The notes under the pieces are model-generated. The model made no database searches. It saw only the letters and a list, made by a program, of their open reading frames with translations, and was not told the origin of the DNA. 36,378 nucleotides of DNA, taken from positions 1 to 36,378 of the forward strand of contig DNND01000147.1 of the NCBI GenBank assembly GCA_003488005.1, read 5' to 3'. This DNA comes from Blastocatellia bacterium (lineage in GTDB: Bacteria > Acidobacteriota > Blastocatellia > Pyrinomonadales > Pyrinomonadaceae). A program made the position numbers and the translations under genes. This document shows, one piece after another, positions 8,559 through 18,400 of this stretch (positions within the stretch are counted from its first letter, which is position 1; each line of letters begins with the position of its first letter).

Positions 8559-10124
8559 TCAAGTCCAGTAAGTGCGATCGAGTGACCGATAACCCACCGC
8601 TTCCGCAACATGCGCGGAGCGAATTTCGTCGGAACCCTCTAAATCTGCAATGGTGCGACTGACTTTCAGGATACGGTCATAGGCCCGCGCTGACAAGCCA
8701 AGCCGCGTCATCGCGCGCTCCAGCATCTGTTCGCTTTCGGAATCGATTGTGCAATAACGACGAATCATGCGCGGCGTCATGGCGGAGTTGGAAAATATTT
8801 TTTCTTCGGCCAGGCGCGAACGCTGTCTGTCTCTGGCGGCAATCACGCGATCACGAATTGTTTCTGAGCCATCCGTTTCCGGTGGTGCGTCACCTCTAAG
8901 GTCGCGAAACTTCACCGCCGGCACATCAATGTGAATGTCTATGCGATCGAGCAGCGGTCCGGAGATGCGGCCGACGTAACGCTGAATCTGCAAAGGCGAG
9001 CAGCGACACTCTCGCGTTGGGTCGTTCCAAAAGCCGCAGGGACATGGATTCATCGCGGCTGCCAACATGAAAGAGGCGGGAAAGGTTAACGACATTGAGG
9101 CACGACTGATAGTGACTTTTTGATCTTCAAGTGGTTGGCGCAGGACCTCGAGTACGCTGCGGTCAAATTCGGGCAGCTCGTCGAGAAACAAAACGCCCTG
9201 ATGGGCCAGCGAGACTTCCCCTGGCCGCGGCACGGCTCCGCCACCTATTAATCCCGCGTCGCTGATGGTGTGATGCGGCGAGCGAAAGGGCCGTGCCGTC
9301 ACCAGTCCGGCGCGACCGGTCAAGCCGGCGACCGAGTGAATTTTCGTTAGTTCCAACGCGGCTTCAAATTCCAGCGGCGGCAGGATTGTAGGCAGCCGCT
9401 TGGCCAGCATTGTCTTTCCCGAACCGGGCGGACCAATCAATAAAATGTTGTGTGAACCCGCACTCGCAACTTCAAGCGCGCGCTTCACGGAAAGTTGGCC
9501 ACGCACTTCGCGAAAGTCGACATTGTAGTGATCGGTTTGTCCCAGGATTTCATTTGGATCGACTCTCAATGGCGGCGGCGGATTTTCGGAACGCAGGGCC
9601 GCAATTAATTCAACAGCACTGCGCAGGTTGGCAACAGGATAGACATTGACTCCGGAAACGACCGCTGCTTCCTTGGCGTTCTCATCCGGCAGGATGACGT
9701 GTTTGATCAAAGCATCGCGCGCAAGAATGGCGATGGGCAACGCACCTTTGATCGGGCGCACACGGCCGTCAAGCGAAAGTTCGCCTACGCACAATATGTG
9801 AATCAGATTGTTCTGTTCAGCCAGATCGCCGTTGGCGCCAAGAATTCCCAGGGCGATCGGAAGATCGAAACTTGCTCCTTCTTTGCGAACATCGGCAGGA
9901 GCCAGGTTGATGGTGATTTTCTGAAAAGGAAAGAAGAACCCGCAGTTGCTGATGGCAGCACGAATGCGTTCACGCGACTCGCGCACAGCAGCGTCTGGTA
10001 GCCCGACGATGGTGACGGATGGCGATGCCTCCGCTTCGCCGCGGATAGGAGTTAGATCTACTTCAATGTCGACGAGGTCGGCGTTGATGCCATAGACGGC
10101 TGCGGACAGAGTGCGAAAAAGCAT
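8559..10124 (-). CDS. comM: ComM/YifB-family AAA ATPase
   Basis: 521 residues, full length for the family. The N-terminal ~200 residues form the ChlI/Lon-protease-like domain (TIVGLPDAAVRESRERIRAA). The Mg-chelatase-type AAA core carries Walker A GPPGSGKT (231-238), Walker B VLFLDELPEF (311-320) and a CPC...CRC cysteine group (361-375). The C-terminal lid/helical domain ends at YRSLDRTYW. In naturally competent bacteria ComM is a hexameric helicase that promotes branch migration during transformation with divergent DNA. A partial second copy of its 3' region lies at 1-124. It is flanked by its own 168-bp upstream gap, so it is probably transcribed alone. Confidence 0.93.
   Translation of the reverse strand: MLFRTLSAAVYGINADLVDIEVDLTPIRGEAEASPSVTIVGLPDAAVRESRERIRAAISNCGFFFPFQKITINLAPADVRKEGASFDLPIALGILGANGDLAEQNNLIHILCVGELSLDGRVRPIKGALPIAILARDALIKHVILPDENAKEAAVVSGVNVYPVANLRSAVELIAALRSENPPPPLRVDPNEILGQTDHYNVDFREVRGQLSVKRALEVASAGSHNILLIGPPGSGKTMLAKRLPTILPPLEFEAALELTKIHSVAGLTGRAGLVTARPFRSPHHTISDAGLIGGGAVPRPGEVSLAHQGVLFLDELPEFDRSVLEVLRQPLEDQKVTISRASMSLTFPASFMLAAAMNPCPCGFWNDPTRECRCSPLQIQRYVGRISGPLLDRIDIHIDVPAVKFRDLRGDAPPETDGSETIRDRVIAARDRQRSRLAEEKIFSNSAMTPRMIRRYCTIDSESEQMLERAMTRLGLSARAYDRILKVSRTIADLEGSDEIRSAHVAEAVGYRSLDRTYWT
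8719..8842. repeat. direct repeat within comM, second copy at 1-124
   Basis: Same orientation, about 94% identical by eye. The copy at the left edge is fused to RHS sequence. Homologous recombination between the two would delete the fibre, RHS and partner genes. Confidence 0.85.
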
Positions 10125-10200
10125 GGGAGAAGCTTCCTCTGCAAAGACGGTGAAGATCGAAGAGCATTTGGTAAGCGGCGATTGAGGGTGAAAACGAATC

Positions 10201-10232
10201 GAGCGCGCTTAGCGACAGCCGAAAGCGCGCTC
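10201..10232 (-). terminator. hairpin terminator candidate after the lytic transglycosylase
   Basis: Perfect 10-bp inverted repeat GAGCGCGCTT / AAGCGCGCTC with a 12-nt loop, 60 bp past the transglycosylase stop. On the minus strand it is followed by GATTCGTTTTC, a weak T-tract. Confidence 0.5.
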
Positions 10233-10292
10233 AACAATTGCTTGCCATCGTTCGCAAAGGGGCGAACGCTGCAGAACACTTGAATGTCAAAA

Positions 10293-12017
10293 CTATCTGC
10301 GGCGCGAAGGCGCGGCTGCTGTCAGCGGAAGCCGAATTTCCTGACCGGCGCGAAGTTCCGCCTCGGGAGTCACACCATTCAAGCGAGCTACTTCATTTGC
10401 ATCGAGATTATGAGCGGCAGCGATGCGGGAAATTGTGTCGCCTTTGCGCGCGCGAACTTTGCTCAATGCCGGTGCCGCTGGTTGATCGGTGGCGGCAGGT
10501 TTAGCGCGCCGCCAGCTTGTCAGGCGAACGCCACTGTTGGGCACTACCAGTTTCGTGGTGGCCTTTAAATCGACGCCGCCGTTCATCGCTTGGAGTTGCG
10601 AGACGCTAACTCCGGTACGATTCGCTACGGCCTGTAAGTCTTCGCCTGGCGCCACGGAAATCACGCGAGCCGAGTCGCGCCGTTCCGCCGGAACACGCTT
10701 GAGAATCGCGTAAAACTGTTTGCCTTTGCCTGCCGGAACGCGAACGTTGTAGGCCTCGCCTCGAGGGGTAACATCACGCCGCAGTTCAGGGTTAAGACTA
10801 CGAACAAAGTCCACGCTGGTGTCGGTCGCTTCGGCGACTAGTTGCAAACTTGTCGAATTTGAAACCTGCACCACGTCATAACCCATCGGCGCGTCCGGAC
10901 GAATGCCTTTGAAACCGTACTTCTCCGGATTCTTTGCAATCAGGATCGTTGCCAGGATATTAGGAACGTAGTTGCGCGTTTCCTGATAAATGTATGGATA
11001 GATAGCCCAAAAGTTCGCCGTGCCCGCGCGTGCAATTGCACGATCTACGTTTCCGGCGCCGGTATTGTAAGCAGCCATCGCCAATTCCCAGTTTCCGTTG
11101 TAACGGGTGGCAAGGCTCTTGAGGTATTTCGCTGAGGCGCGCGTGGCCTGTTCGTAACTATTGCGCTCGTCGATCCAAGCCGTTTGCTTCAAGCCAAACT
11201 GCCGGCCAGTTCCGGGAACAAACTGCCACAGCCCGGATGCTGATGCCCAGGAAACAGCCTTTGCGCGCCAGGCACTTTCAACTTGGCCAAGCCAGGTGAT
11301 GTCGACGGGCACGCCCTCTTCTTTGAAGATCTGACGGGCCATCTTCATGAACTGGCCGGATCTTTTTAGGCCGGATTCCATCGTTCCCCGACCGCGGCCC
11401 TGATAATAATTAATGTACTGCTGAATGAGCGGATTGATCGTGAAGCCGAAGTTTACATTCTGCTTCGCTTGTTCAAGTGCCAGCACGTCCGCGTCGGAAA
11501 CATTTTGTTCTTCCGGAGTCAGGACCAGTTTGCTGAGATCATCAAGCGGCGAAGGTTCAAACTTCTGCTCGCGAAATCCGATTTGTGGTGGATCAGATTT
11601 CGGAATAACGACGGAATTGTTTTGGGCAACCAAGTCAGAGATATTCGACTGCACCGGAGTGCGGCCAAGAGGAACTTCCTCGCGGTAAATCTTCTCGACC
11701 AACTCCAAGTAGAAAGTTTGTAGTCGTTGGCTGGCGCGTACATCCAAACCCGATTCCAGTATCGAGTCGACAGCTTTATCAAACTCGTCACGAGCTTGTT
11801 CGCGTTTATTGTCTTCGAGATTGAGCTTGCCTTTGCGGAAATGATCGTCGGCCCTCGATATCACTTCACCAACTTGCGCATCGCTCTTTTCGACATCATT
11901 CGGGATGGAGCGAGCGGACGAGCCGGCGGGAATCTGTGCGGACACGACGGTAGCGGAAATCATCAACAGCGAAATCAGTGTTATCCGCTTCATGGGGGTC
12001 GCAAAGCTCAGTGACAT
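10293..12017 (-). CDS. LysM-containing lytic transglycosylase (MltD-like)
   Basis: 574 residues. A signal peptide ends near residue 28 (TVVSAQ). A helical region (about 45-200) precedes the SLT domain (about 218-345), with the catalytic Glu in GQVESAW (E247), then SGLWQFVPGTGRQFGL and AMAAYNTGAGNVDRA. Two clear LysM modules follow in the last ~130 residues (VISVAPGEDLQAVANRTG... and KVRARKGDTISRIAAAHNL...), after a weaker one. The enzyme cleaves the glycan strand of peptidoglycan to 1,6-anhydro-muropeptides in the periplasm. The ATG at 12017 has AAGGAG 11 nt upstream; the ATG at 11993 would shorten the signal peptide but has no ribosome site. It has its own promoter candidate. Confidence 0.92.
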   Translation of the reverse strand: MSLSFATPMKRITLISLLMISATVVSAQIPAGSSARSIPNDVEKSDAQVGEVISRADDHFRKGKLNLEDNKREQARDEFDKAVDSILESGLDVRASQRLQTFYLELVEKIYREEVPLGRTPVQSNISDLVAQNNSVVIPKSDPPQIGFREQKFEPSPLDDLSKLVLTPEEQNVSDADVLALEQAKQNVNFGFTINPLIQQYINYYQGRGRGTMESGLKRSGQFMKMARQIFKEEGVPVDITWLGQVESAWRAKAVSWASASGLWQFVPGTGRQFGLKQTAWIDERNSYEQATRASAKYLKSLATRYNGNWELAMAAYNTGAGNVDRAIARAGTANFWAIYPYIYQETRNYVPNILATILIAKNPEKYGFKGIRPDAPMGYDVVQVSNSTSLQLVAEATDTSVDFVRSLNPELRRDVTPRGEAYNVRVPAGKGKQFYAILKRVPAERRDSARVISVAPGEDLQAVANRTGVSVSQLQAMNGGVDLKATTKLVVPNSGVRLTSWRRAKPAATDQPAAPALSKVRARKGDTISRIAAAHNLDANEVARLNGVTPEAELRAGQEIRLPLTAAAPSRRR

Positions 12018-12166
12018 TAACCGTCGTTCTCCTTGAGTGCTAGTACGAAATTCCAGACCAATTTCCCTGGGGATTTAAGCAGCCTCCACTTTGCGAGGGT
12101 TCAAGGCTCCTTCGTACCTGGTTGGATACCAAAACGCTTCTGAAATCGAAGCCAAAGTCAGTCCGG

Positions 12167-12196
12167 AGGTTATCACACGATTTTCCAGGGTGTCAA
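12167..12196 (-). promoter_or_regulatory. sigma-70-type promoter for the lytic transglycosylase
   Basis: Minus strand TTGACA (12196-12191), 18-bp spacer, TAACCT (12172-12167). This leaves a ~145-nt leader before the ATG at 12017. Confidence 0.45.
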
Positions 12197-12635
12197 ACAA
12201 ACCACAGATCAAATAGACGCCGAAATGAGGCGCTTTTCCCTTACTTTTCGCAAGCGCCGGTGATAAAGATGCCAGCGTGCCTGCATCGGGTTGTGTGGTC
12301 CTGAACCGGTTATTCTGAGAGCCAAAAACTTGCCGCGAAGTGGCTCATAACTGAGCTGATTTTTGACCCTAATTTAGGGAGGAAAAGGGAGACTCCGCTC
12401 GCGTCCTGGGTTAAATGCGCCTTTTGAACGCCGTTTCCCGGATTCGAAATAAGAATCAATTTAGTACAGGGGCGTAAGGGCTTTCGCAAGATTTTGTTGA
12501 GATTCTGTACGCGAGCGAACCAATGACGCCAAACGGCACTCAGAGGATCACTTTGGAACATCTATTGCTGACTTCGAAGCAGTCTTCCAATCCAGTTTGA
12601 ATTATTGACCCGTAATAAGGATATTCGCGAAAACA
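12197..12635. other. intergenic region upstream of ppk1; hairpin, no gene accepted
   Basis: No convincing gene. A stepped hairpin spans 12309-12351: GTTAT and GAGCCA pair with TGGCTC and ATAAC, with CTT/AAG extending the stem. A weak promoter for ppk1 may be TTGAAT (12597-12602), 17 bp, GATATT (12620-12625), which would start transcription only a few nt before the ATG. No riboswitch family was recognised. Confidence 0.4.
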
Positions 12636-14810
12636 ATGTCTACAGCCCTCAAAAGTAAATCGCCATCAACCGCGGAGCTACGTGAGTTACCGCGGCTTCC
12701 ATCACTGCAGCCGACGGCCCCAAACGCAGTTCGCCTGTTCTTTAATCGTGAGTTAAGCCTGCTCGAGTTTCATCGGCGTGTTTTGGAAGAAGGCTTCGTT
12801 GAGACGAACCCAATACTCGAACGACTAAAATTCCTGTCCATCTTTTCGGCCAACCTGGACGAGTTTTTCATGATCCGGGTGTCCGGGCTCAAGGAAGAGT
12901 TGGATGAGCAGGTAACGGAGTTGTCTCCTGACGGTATGACGCCCGGAGAACAGTTGAAAGAAATACGAACGCGGGTTCTGCCGCTGGTAGCCGATCAAGC
13001 GCGATGTTTGCTCAATGACATTCTGCCGGAATTAAAAGAAGAAGGCATTGAGGTCTTGTCATATCGCCATCTGAATCGCGACCAACAAGCGGATCTTGAT
13101 AAATATTTTATGGAGAAGGTGTTCCCGATTCTGACCCCCCTGGCTGTTGATCAGAGTCACCCTTTTCCTTACATCTCGCCCCTCAGTCTGAATCTGGGTT
13201 TGAGGGTGGAGGCGCCACCGGGATACTCGCCGGCTGATCCAAAACAAAAACATGGACCACGCTTTGTGCGCATAAAGGTTCCGTCGCTGGTGCCGCGTCT
13301 GGTTCCGGTGGGTAAGTTGCAGACCCGGTATGTGCTGCTGGAAGATTTGATCGAAGCGAACTGCGCTTCTCTATTTCCTGGCATGATTGTCGGCAAATGC
13401 CATCGCTTTCGCGTGACGCGCGATGCGGACATCGAAATTCGCGAGGACGAAGCGGAAGATCTTTTGCGCGTTATTCAACAGGAGGTTCGGCAACGCCGCT
13501 TTGGCAGCCCGGTACGTCTTGAAGTTTCCGCTGGCATGCCTGAAGAGATGGTTGAGTATCTGACGGAGTCGCTCGATTTATTGAGCGAAGACGTATACAT
13601 CATTGACGGTCCACTTGCCATTCAGGATTTTATGTCGCTTTACGAGTTGCATCGACCTGATCTGAAGGATAAAGGATTCGAAGCAGCGATTCCCGAATGG
13701 TACGGGAAGAGGTCGATCTTTGATGTAATCAAAGAGCGCGATCTCCTGATGCATCACCCTTTCGACTCTTACGACACCGTTACAAATTTCATCAATGAAG
13801 CGGTCGACGACCCGGATGTTGTCGCAATCAAGATTTGTCTGTACCGCACCGGGCCGGAATCTCCGATCCCGCCAGCGTTGATTCGCGCCAGCGAACACGG
13901 CAAACAAGTGACTGCGCTTATCGAGCTCAAAGCGCGATTTGACGAGGAACATAACATCGAATGGGCGAGGCGGCTCGACGAAGCCGGGGTGCATGTTGTT
14001 TACGGTATTCTGGGCCTGAAGACGCACGGAAAACTCACGCTGGTGGTGAGACGCGAAGGCGACTCGCTCAAGCGATATATGCATATTGCTTCAGGCAACT
14101 ACAACCCAACCACGTCCTGCACTTATACAGATGTCGGGCTGTTTACCGCCGACGACACAATAGGAGATGATGCGACGGAATTGTTCAACTACCTGACTGG
14201 CTGTTCACGACAGATGGAGTATCGGAAGCTTATGGTCGCGCCCGTCAATCTGCGCGAGAAGATGAGCGCCCTGATCGATCGCGAAATAGAACATCAGAGC
14301 GCCGGCCGCCGCGGCCACATCGTGGCCAAGATAAACAGACTTGCGGACAATCAGATAATTGAAAAGTTATACGAAGCGTCGGCAGCCGGCGTGAAGATCG
14401 AGTTGATTGTGCGCGGTGTGTGCATGCTTCGCCCGGGCGTGCCGGGCTTGTCTGAGAATATCACCGTGCGGAATATCGTCGGCCGCTTTCTGGAACACAG
14501 TCGCGTGTTTTACTTCGCTAACGGTGGCGACGCCGATGTCTACATTGGCAGCCCTGATTGGATGGCGCGCAATCTGAAACACCGTATAGAGGTCGTTACG
14601 CCCGTTACCGATCCGGCGATGAAAACTTACCTGAAGAATGTGTTGCTGGCGGCCTATCTACGCGACAATGTCAGGGCACGCGAACTGCAACTTGATGGTT
14701 CTTATGCGCGGGTTCAGTTGGCACCGGACGAAGAACCTTTTGATAGTCAGGAATTTTTCATCGAACGAATTCCGGACTCTTCACCGACCTTAGTCAGCAG
14801 TTGTAAGTAA
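12636..14810 (+). CDS. ppk1: polyphosphate kinase 1
   Basis: 724 residues, typical PPK1 length. It catalyses reversible transfer of the ATP gamma-phosphate onto polyphosphate chains. The N domain shows FFNRELSLLEFHRRVLEEG and SIFSANLDEFFMIRV. The two phospholipase-D-like C-terminal domains show LKTHGKL with the phosphorylated His (H464, equivalent to E. coli H435), YMHIASGNYNPTT, and FLEHSRVFYF with the second conserved His (H621). Monocistronic; no ppx is adjacent. AAGGA about 13 nt before the ATG is a weak ribosome site. Confidence 0.96.
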   Translation: MSTALKSKSPSTAELRELPRLPSLQPTAPNAVRLFFNRELSLLEFHRRVLEEGFVETNPILERLKFLSIFSANLDEFFMIRVSGLKEELDEQVTELSPDGMTPGEQLKEIRTRVLPLVADQARCLLNDILPELKEEGIEVLSYRHLNRDQQADLDKYFMEKVFPILTPLAVDQSHPFPYISPLSLNLGLRVEAPPGYSPADPKQKHGPRFVRIKVPSLVPRLVPVGKLQTRYVLLEDLIEANCASLFPGMIVGKCHRFRVTRDADIEIREDEAEDLLRVIQQEVRQRRFGSPVRLEVSAGMPEEMVEYLTESLDLLSEDVYIIDGPLAIQDFMSLYELHRPDLKDKGFEAAIPEWYGKRSIFDVIKERDLLMHHPFDSYDTVTNFINEAVDDPDVVAIKICLYRTGPESPIPPALIRASEHGKQVTALIELKARFDEEHNIEWARRLDEAGVHVVYGILGLKTHGKLTLVVRREGDSLKRYMHIASGNYNPTTSCTYTDVGLFTADDTIGDDATELFNYLTGCSRQMEYRKLMVAPVNLREKMSALIDREIEHQSAGRRGHIVAKINRLADNQIIEKLYEASAAGVKIELIVRGVCMLRPGVPGLSENITVRNIVGRFLEHSRVFYFANGGDADVYIGSPDWMARNLKHRIEVVTPVTDPAMKTYLKNVLLAAYLRDNVRARELQLDGSYARVQLAPDEEPFDSQEFFIERIPDSSPTLVSSCK

Positions 14811-14845
14811 TATTTACCTACAAGATAATTCGTTTATGAGAAAGA

Positions 14846-14871
14846 AAAGGCCGCTCGGATGAGCGGCCTTT
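14846..14871. terminator. bidirectional terminator between ppk1 and lon
   Basis: Eleven-bp stem AAAGGCCGCTC / GAGCGGCCTTT with a GGAT loop. It is preceded by an A-rich run and followed by TCTTATT, so it can serve both converging genes. Confidence 0.85.
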
Positions 14872-14899
14872 CTTATTCGTGAATTGGTTTTGCTGACCC

Positions 14900-17380
14900 T
14901 CAAACAGGTCTGGCGGCCGCGGCCTGTGGCATGCGCTGAGGTCGCGGGCTGGACGAAACGGGCGGCGTTACCTTTTCTTTCAAGGCCTCGCGAAAGACTT
15001 GTCGCATGTTGTCGACGAACACAAAGCGTATGTCCTTGAACGGTTCTTTCGGCACTTCATCCATGTCTCGTCGATTTTGAGCGGGCAGAATAATTGTCGA
15101 GACTCGAGCGCGCCGCGCCGCCAAAACTTTCTCTTTAACGCCGCCCACGGGCAGGACGTTCCCTCTCAACGTTATCTCGCCGGTCATGGCGACATCTTTT
15201 CGTATTGGCCGCATAGAAAGAGCTGAAACCATGGCAGTCGCAAGTGTAATTCCGGCCGATGGTCCATCCTTCGGAATCGCGCCTTCCGGAATGTGAATAT
15301 GCAAGTCGTAATTACTAAAATCATCCTCGTTGATTTCGAGGTCCTTCGCGCGCGACTTCGCGTAAGAGTAGGCGGCCTGTGCTGACTCGCGCATCACCTC
15401 GCCGAGTTGGCCCGTCAAAACCAAATTGCCTTTCCCTTTCATTCGCAGAGCTTCGATGAAGAGCACGTCACCGCCAACAGCAGTCCAGGCCAGGCCGGTT
15501 GCCACTCCAATTTGATCCTTCTTAAGCACTTCCTCAGGAATTACTTTTGGCGCGCCCAGAAATTCGTGAATGTTCTTGAGCGACACGCTAATCGTTCCTT
15601 TGTGGCCTTCGGCTATGCGGCGCGCAATTTTGCGACAGATCCTTCCAATCTCTCGTTCCAACTGACGCAGTCCCGCCTCTTGCGTGTACTGTTGAATGAT
15701 TGCGGTTAAAGCAGTCTTCGAAATATGCAGATCCTTTGCCGAGATACCGTTTTCTTCCATCTGCTTCGGCATAAGATGACGACGCGCGATCTCGCGTTTC
15801 TCTTCTTCCGTGTAACCCGCCAGCCGGATAATTTCCATGCGGTCGCGCAGCGGCGGCTGAATGGTGTCGAGTATGTTGGCGGTCGTCATGAATATGACAT
15901 TGGACAAATCAAAAGTGACGCCAAGGTAGTTATCGCGAAAACTATTGTTCTGTTCCGGATCAAGCACCTCAAGCAAAGCCGAGGATGGATCGCCACGAAA
16001 GTCGGCGCCAACTTTGTCGACTTCGTCCAGCATGATCAGCGGATTGTTTGTGCCGGCCTGCTGAATCGCCTGAATGACGCGGCCCGGCATAGCGCCGACA
16101 TAGGTGCGGCGGTGTCCGCGTATCTCAGCTTCGTCGTGAACGCCACCCAACGACAGGCGCACAAATTTTCGATCGAGGGCCCGCGCGACTGAACGCCCCA
16201 GCGAGGTTTTACCAACTCCCGGAGGTCCAACCAGACATAGGATCGGGCCTTTCGGTTTCTCTTTCAGCTTTCGTACTGCCAATGCCTCAATAATTCGGTC
16301 CTTAACTTTTTCCAGGCCGTAGTGATCTTCATTCAAGATCTTTTCAGCCTTTTGCAAATCAAGGTTGTCTTCCGACGACTTGGACCACGGCAGATCGGTC
16401 ATGATCTCCATCCAATTTCGCAGCGTCGCCGTCTCGGCTGCGTCCGGGTGCATGCGTTCGAGCTTCTTCAATTGCCTCAGCGCTTCTTCTTCAGCAGACT
16501 TCGGCATGTTCGATGTTTCAATTTTTTCGCGGAACTGGGCCACCTCTTCGGCCAGTTCATTTCCTTCACCGAGCTCACTTTGAATCGCCTTCATTTGCTG
16601 GCGCAGGTAAAACTCGCGCTGCGAGCGATCAATGTCGGCGCGCGCTTGTGTGTTGATTTCCTGCTGCACTGTCAACACTTCAATCTCTTTGTTCAGCAAG
16701 TCGTTTACTCTGCGCAAACGCGCCGTTGTGTCGGCAATGTCCAGAACAGACTGTGCATCTTCGACTTTGAGTTCGAGATTTGAGGCTGACAGATCCGCCA
16801 GCCGGCCGGCATCGTCTAGGTTAGCGATTATCGCCATGACTTCGGGCGAAATGTTCTTGCCAAGATTGATCGCTTTTTCCATCGAAGCGCGAACGTTTCT
16901 GACCAGCGCTTCGACTTCCAGCGAACGCTCAGGCGGCAAAATTTCCTGCATCACGCGGACGTGCGAGCGAATGTACTGACCCGTCGTGTCAACCGACTCA
17001 ATTTCAGCTCGCGCCAGACCCTGGACCAAAATACGAATGCGGCCATCAGGCAATTTCAGCATGCGCATGATGACGGCGGCGGTGCCGACCTTGTACAGGT
17101 CTTGTGCCGCCGGCTCTTCTTTGTCCAGATCTTTTTGCGAAGCGAGCAGAATCATGCGGTTTTCGCCCAGCGCTTCGTCAACCGCCTTTATCGATTTCTC
17201 GCGCGAAACAAAGAGCGGCACGATCATGAAGGGATAGATCACAATGTCCCGCAGCGGCAGGACCGGCAAGTCATCAGGAATCTGCAGCTCCTGAGCGGTG
17301 TCCGCCACCTCTATGTCTTCGACCAAATCTGTTTCTTTCACGATTGGCGTCGCATTCAAATTGGCTGGCTCTTTTTTCAT
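14900..17380 (-). CDS. lon: ATP-dependent protease Lon
   Basis: 826 residues. The N-terminal substrate-binding domain begins DLPVLPLRDIVIYPFMIVPL; a coiled region covers about 200-300. The AAA module has Walker A GPPGVGKT (385-392) and Walker B NPLIMLDEVDK. The protease domain has PKDGPSAG with catalytic S708, and GGVKEK with catalytic K751 (43 residues later, as in E. coli S679/K722). It degrades misfolded and regulatory proteins in the cytoplasm. Its ATG overlaps the hsp20 stop (ATGA), so chaperone and protease are translationally coupled, which makes sense for protein quality control. Confidence 0.97.
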   Translation of the reverse strand: MKKEPANLNATPIVKETDLVEDIEVADTAQELQIPDDLPVLPLRDIVIYPFMIVPLFVSREKSIKAVDEALGENRMILLASQKDLDKEEPAAQDLYKVGTAAVIMRMLKLPDGRIRILVQGLARAEIESVDTTGQYIRSHVRVMQEILPPERSLEVEALVRNVRASMEKAINLGKNISPEVMAIIANLDDAGRLADLSASNLELKVEDAQSVLDIADTTARLRRVNDLLNKEIEVLTVQQEINTQARADIDRSQREFYLRQQMKAIQSELGEGNELAEEVAQFREKIETSNMPKSAEEEALRQLKKLERMHPDAAETATLRNWMEIMTDLPWSKSSEDNLDLQKAEKILNEDHYGLEKVKDRIIEALAVRKLKEKPKGPILCLVGPPGVGKTSLGRSVARALDRKFVRLSLGGVHDEAEIRGHRRTYVGAMPGRVIQAIQQAGTNNPLIMLDEVDKVGADFRGDPSSALLEVLDPEQNNSFRDNYLGVTFDLSNVIFMTTANILDTIQPPLRDRMEIIRLAGYTEEEKREIARRHLMPKQMEENGISAKDLHISKTALTAIIQQYTQEAGLRQLEREIGRICRKIARRIAEGHKGTISVSLKNIHEFLGAPKVIPEEVLKKDQIGVATGLAWTAVGGDVLFIEALRMKGKGNLVLTGQLGEVMRESAQAAYSYAKSRAKDLEINEDDFSNYDLHIHIPEGAIPKDGPSAGITLATAMVSALSMRPIRKDVAMTGEITLRGNVLPVGGVKEKVLAARRARVSTIILPAQNRRDMDEVPKEPFKDIRFVFVDNMRQVFREALKEKVTPPVSSSPRPQRMPQAAAARPV

Positions 17381-17886
17381 TTGTTCTCTACGACCTGGGT
17401 TTTAACTTCGTCCTTTACCGGTATCTTAAACTCTACTCCGCGCCGATCTTCAATCTTTGGCATTCGCACTACCAGCATTCCATTATCGATAGATGCTTCC
17501 GAGTCCTGAATGCTGACTGTCCAGCGCAACGGCACAATGCGGCAAAACTTTCCAAAACTTCGTTCGGAACAGAGATGAGACAAGATCCGATTGCGTGGCA
17601 TACGGCGCTTCTTCTCACCCCAGATTCGCAACTGCGTGTTCGTAGCACCAACTTTGATTTGCTCGGCTGTCAACCCCGGCAGTTCGACGCAAATAACAAT
17701 TGCCTCCGCGCTTTCGCAAAGATCGACAGGTGGCGCCCAGGATTCGGAAGCGAGCGGATCTTCAGCGACAGTCGCTTCCTGCAACGCAGAAAACAACCGC
17801 CCCACACGGTCGCGCAACCGCTGAAGTTCGAGCCGTTCGAGGCCGGTCGCGCGCGCTGTCTTGATCATTCGCGAACCCTGTTTCAA
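17377..17886 (-). CDS. small heat-shock protein (Hsp20/alpha-crystallin family)
   Basis: 169 residues. An N-terminal helical arm (about 1-45) precedes the alpha-crystallin domain (WAPPVDLCESAEAIVICVELPGL ... DNGMLVVRMPKIEDRR), followed by a short C-terminal tail with KIP in place of the usual IxI motif. ATP-independent holdase. The middle of the domain (RMPRNRILSHLCSERSFGKF) keeps the family pattern of the dimer loop. The gene begins 2 bp after the nrdR stop and overlaps lon by 4 bp. No CIRCE element was seen upstream of the operon. Confidence 0.9.
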   Translation of the reverse strand: MKQGSRMIKTARATGLERLELQRLRDRVGRLFSALQEATVAEDPLASESWAPPVDLCESAEAIVICVELPGLTAEQIKVGATNTQLRIWGEKKRRMPRNRILSHLCSERSFGKFCRIVPLRWTVSIQDSEASIDNGMLVVRMPKIEDRRGVEFKIPVKDEVKTQVVENK

Positions 17887-17888
17887 CC

Positions 17889-18365
17889 CTAATTCTTCCT
17901 GCTCGCCTGATTGCGGGTCCGCACCAGGTGTTTCAACTCAGTCATGAACTCAGAAACGTCTTCGAACTCAAGATACACCGAAGCGAAGCGAACGTAAGCA
18001 ACTTTATCCAGTTCCTTCAAACGACGCATGATCATTTCGCCGATTTTGCTGGTTGGTCGTTCGCGCTCGGACGATTCCTGCACATACTTTTCGATTGCGT
18101 TAACGATGGATTCGAGTTTCGAAGATGGTACTGGTCGCTTTTCGCAAGCTCGCAACAGGCCCGCCATAATCTTGTTGCGGTCGAACGGCTCGCGCCGGCC
18201 ATCTTTTTTGATGACCATGTAGGGAATTTCGTCGATGCGTTCGTAAGAGGTGAATCTTCGCTCGCAGCGCAAACATTCACGTCGCCGGCGAATCGCTTCA
18301 CCCTCGCGCGACTCGCGCGAATCAACCACCTTGTCTTCCAGATGACCGCAGAATGGACATTTCAT
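17889..18365 (-). CDS. nrdR: transcriptional repressor NrdR
   Basis: 158 residues, standard length. A zinc ribbon with C3, C6, C31 and C34 (CPFCGH ... CLRC) is followed by RRFTSYERID and an ATP-cone domain (VIKKDGRREPFDRNKI ...). NrdR senses dATP/ATP and represses ribonucleotide reductase genes through paired NrdR boxes. GAGGG lies 9 nt before the ATG. It is first in the nrdR-hsp20-lon run; no nrd gene is in the window. Confidence 0.96.
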   Translation of the reverse strand: MKCPFCGHLEDKVVDSRESREGEAIRRRRECLRCERRFTSYERIDEIPYMVIKKDGRREPFDRNKIMAGLLRACEKRPVPSSKLESIVNAIEKYVQESSERERPTSKIGEMIMRRLKELDKVAYVRFASVYLEFEDVSEFMTELKHLVRTRNQASRKN

Positions 18366-18400
18366 CGCGTTATCCCTCTTAAGCGGATTTCAAACCGGGT

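Noticed and set aside
12030..12050. Half of a CIRCE-like element (GAGTGCTAG) before the lytic transglycosylase
   Set aside because: The inverted partner at 9-nt spacing is absent.
12310..12561. 83-codon minus-strand frame upstream of ppk1
   Set aside because: No ribosome site, no family features; overlaps a hairpin.
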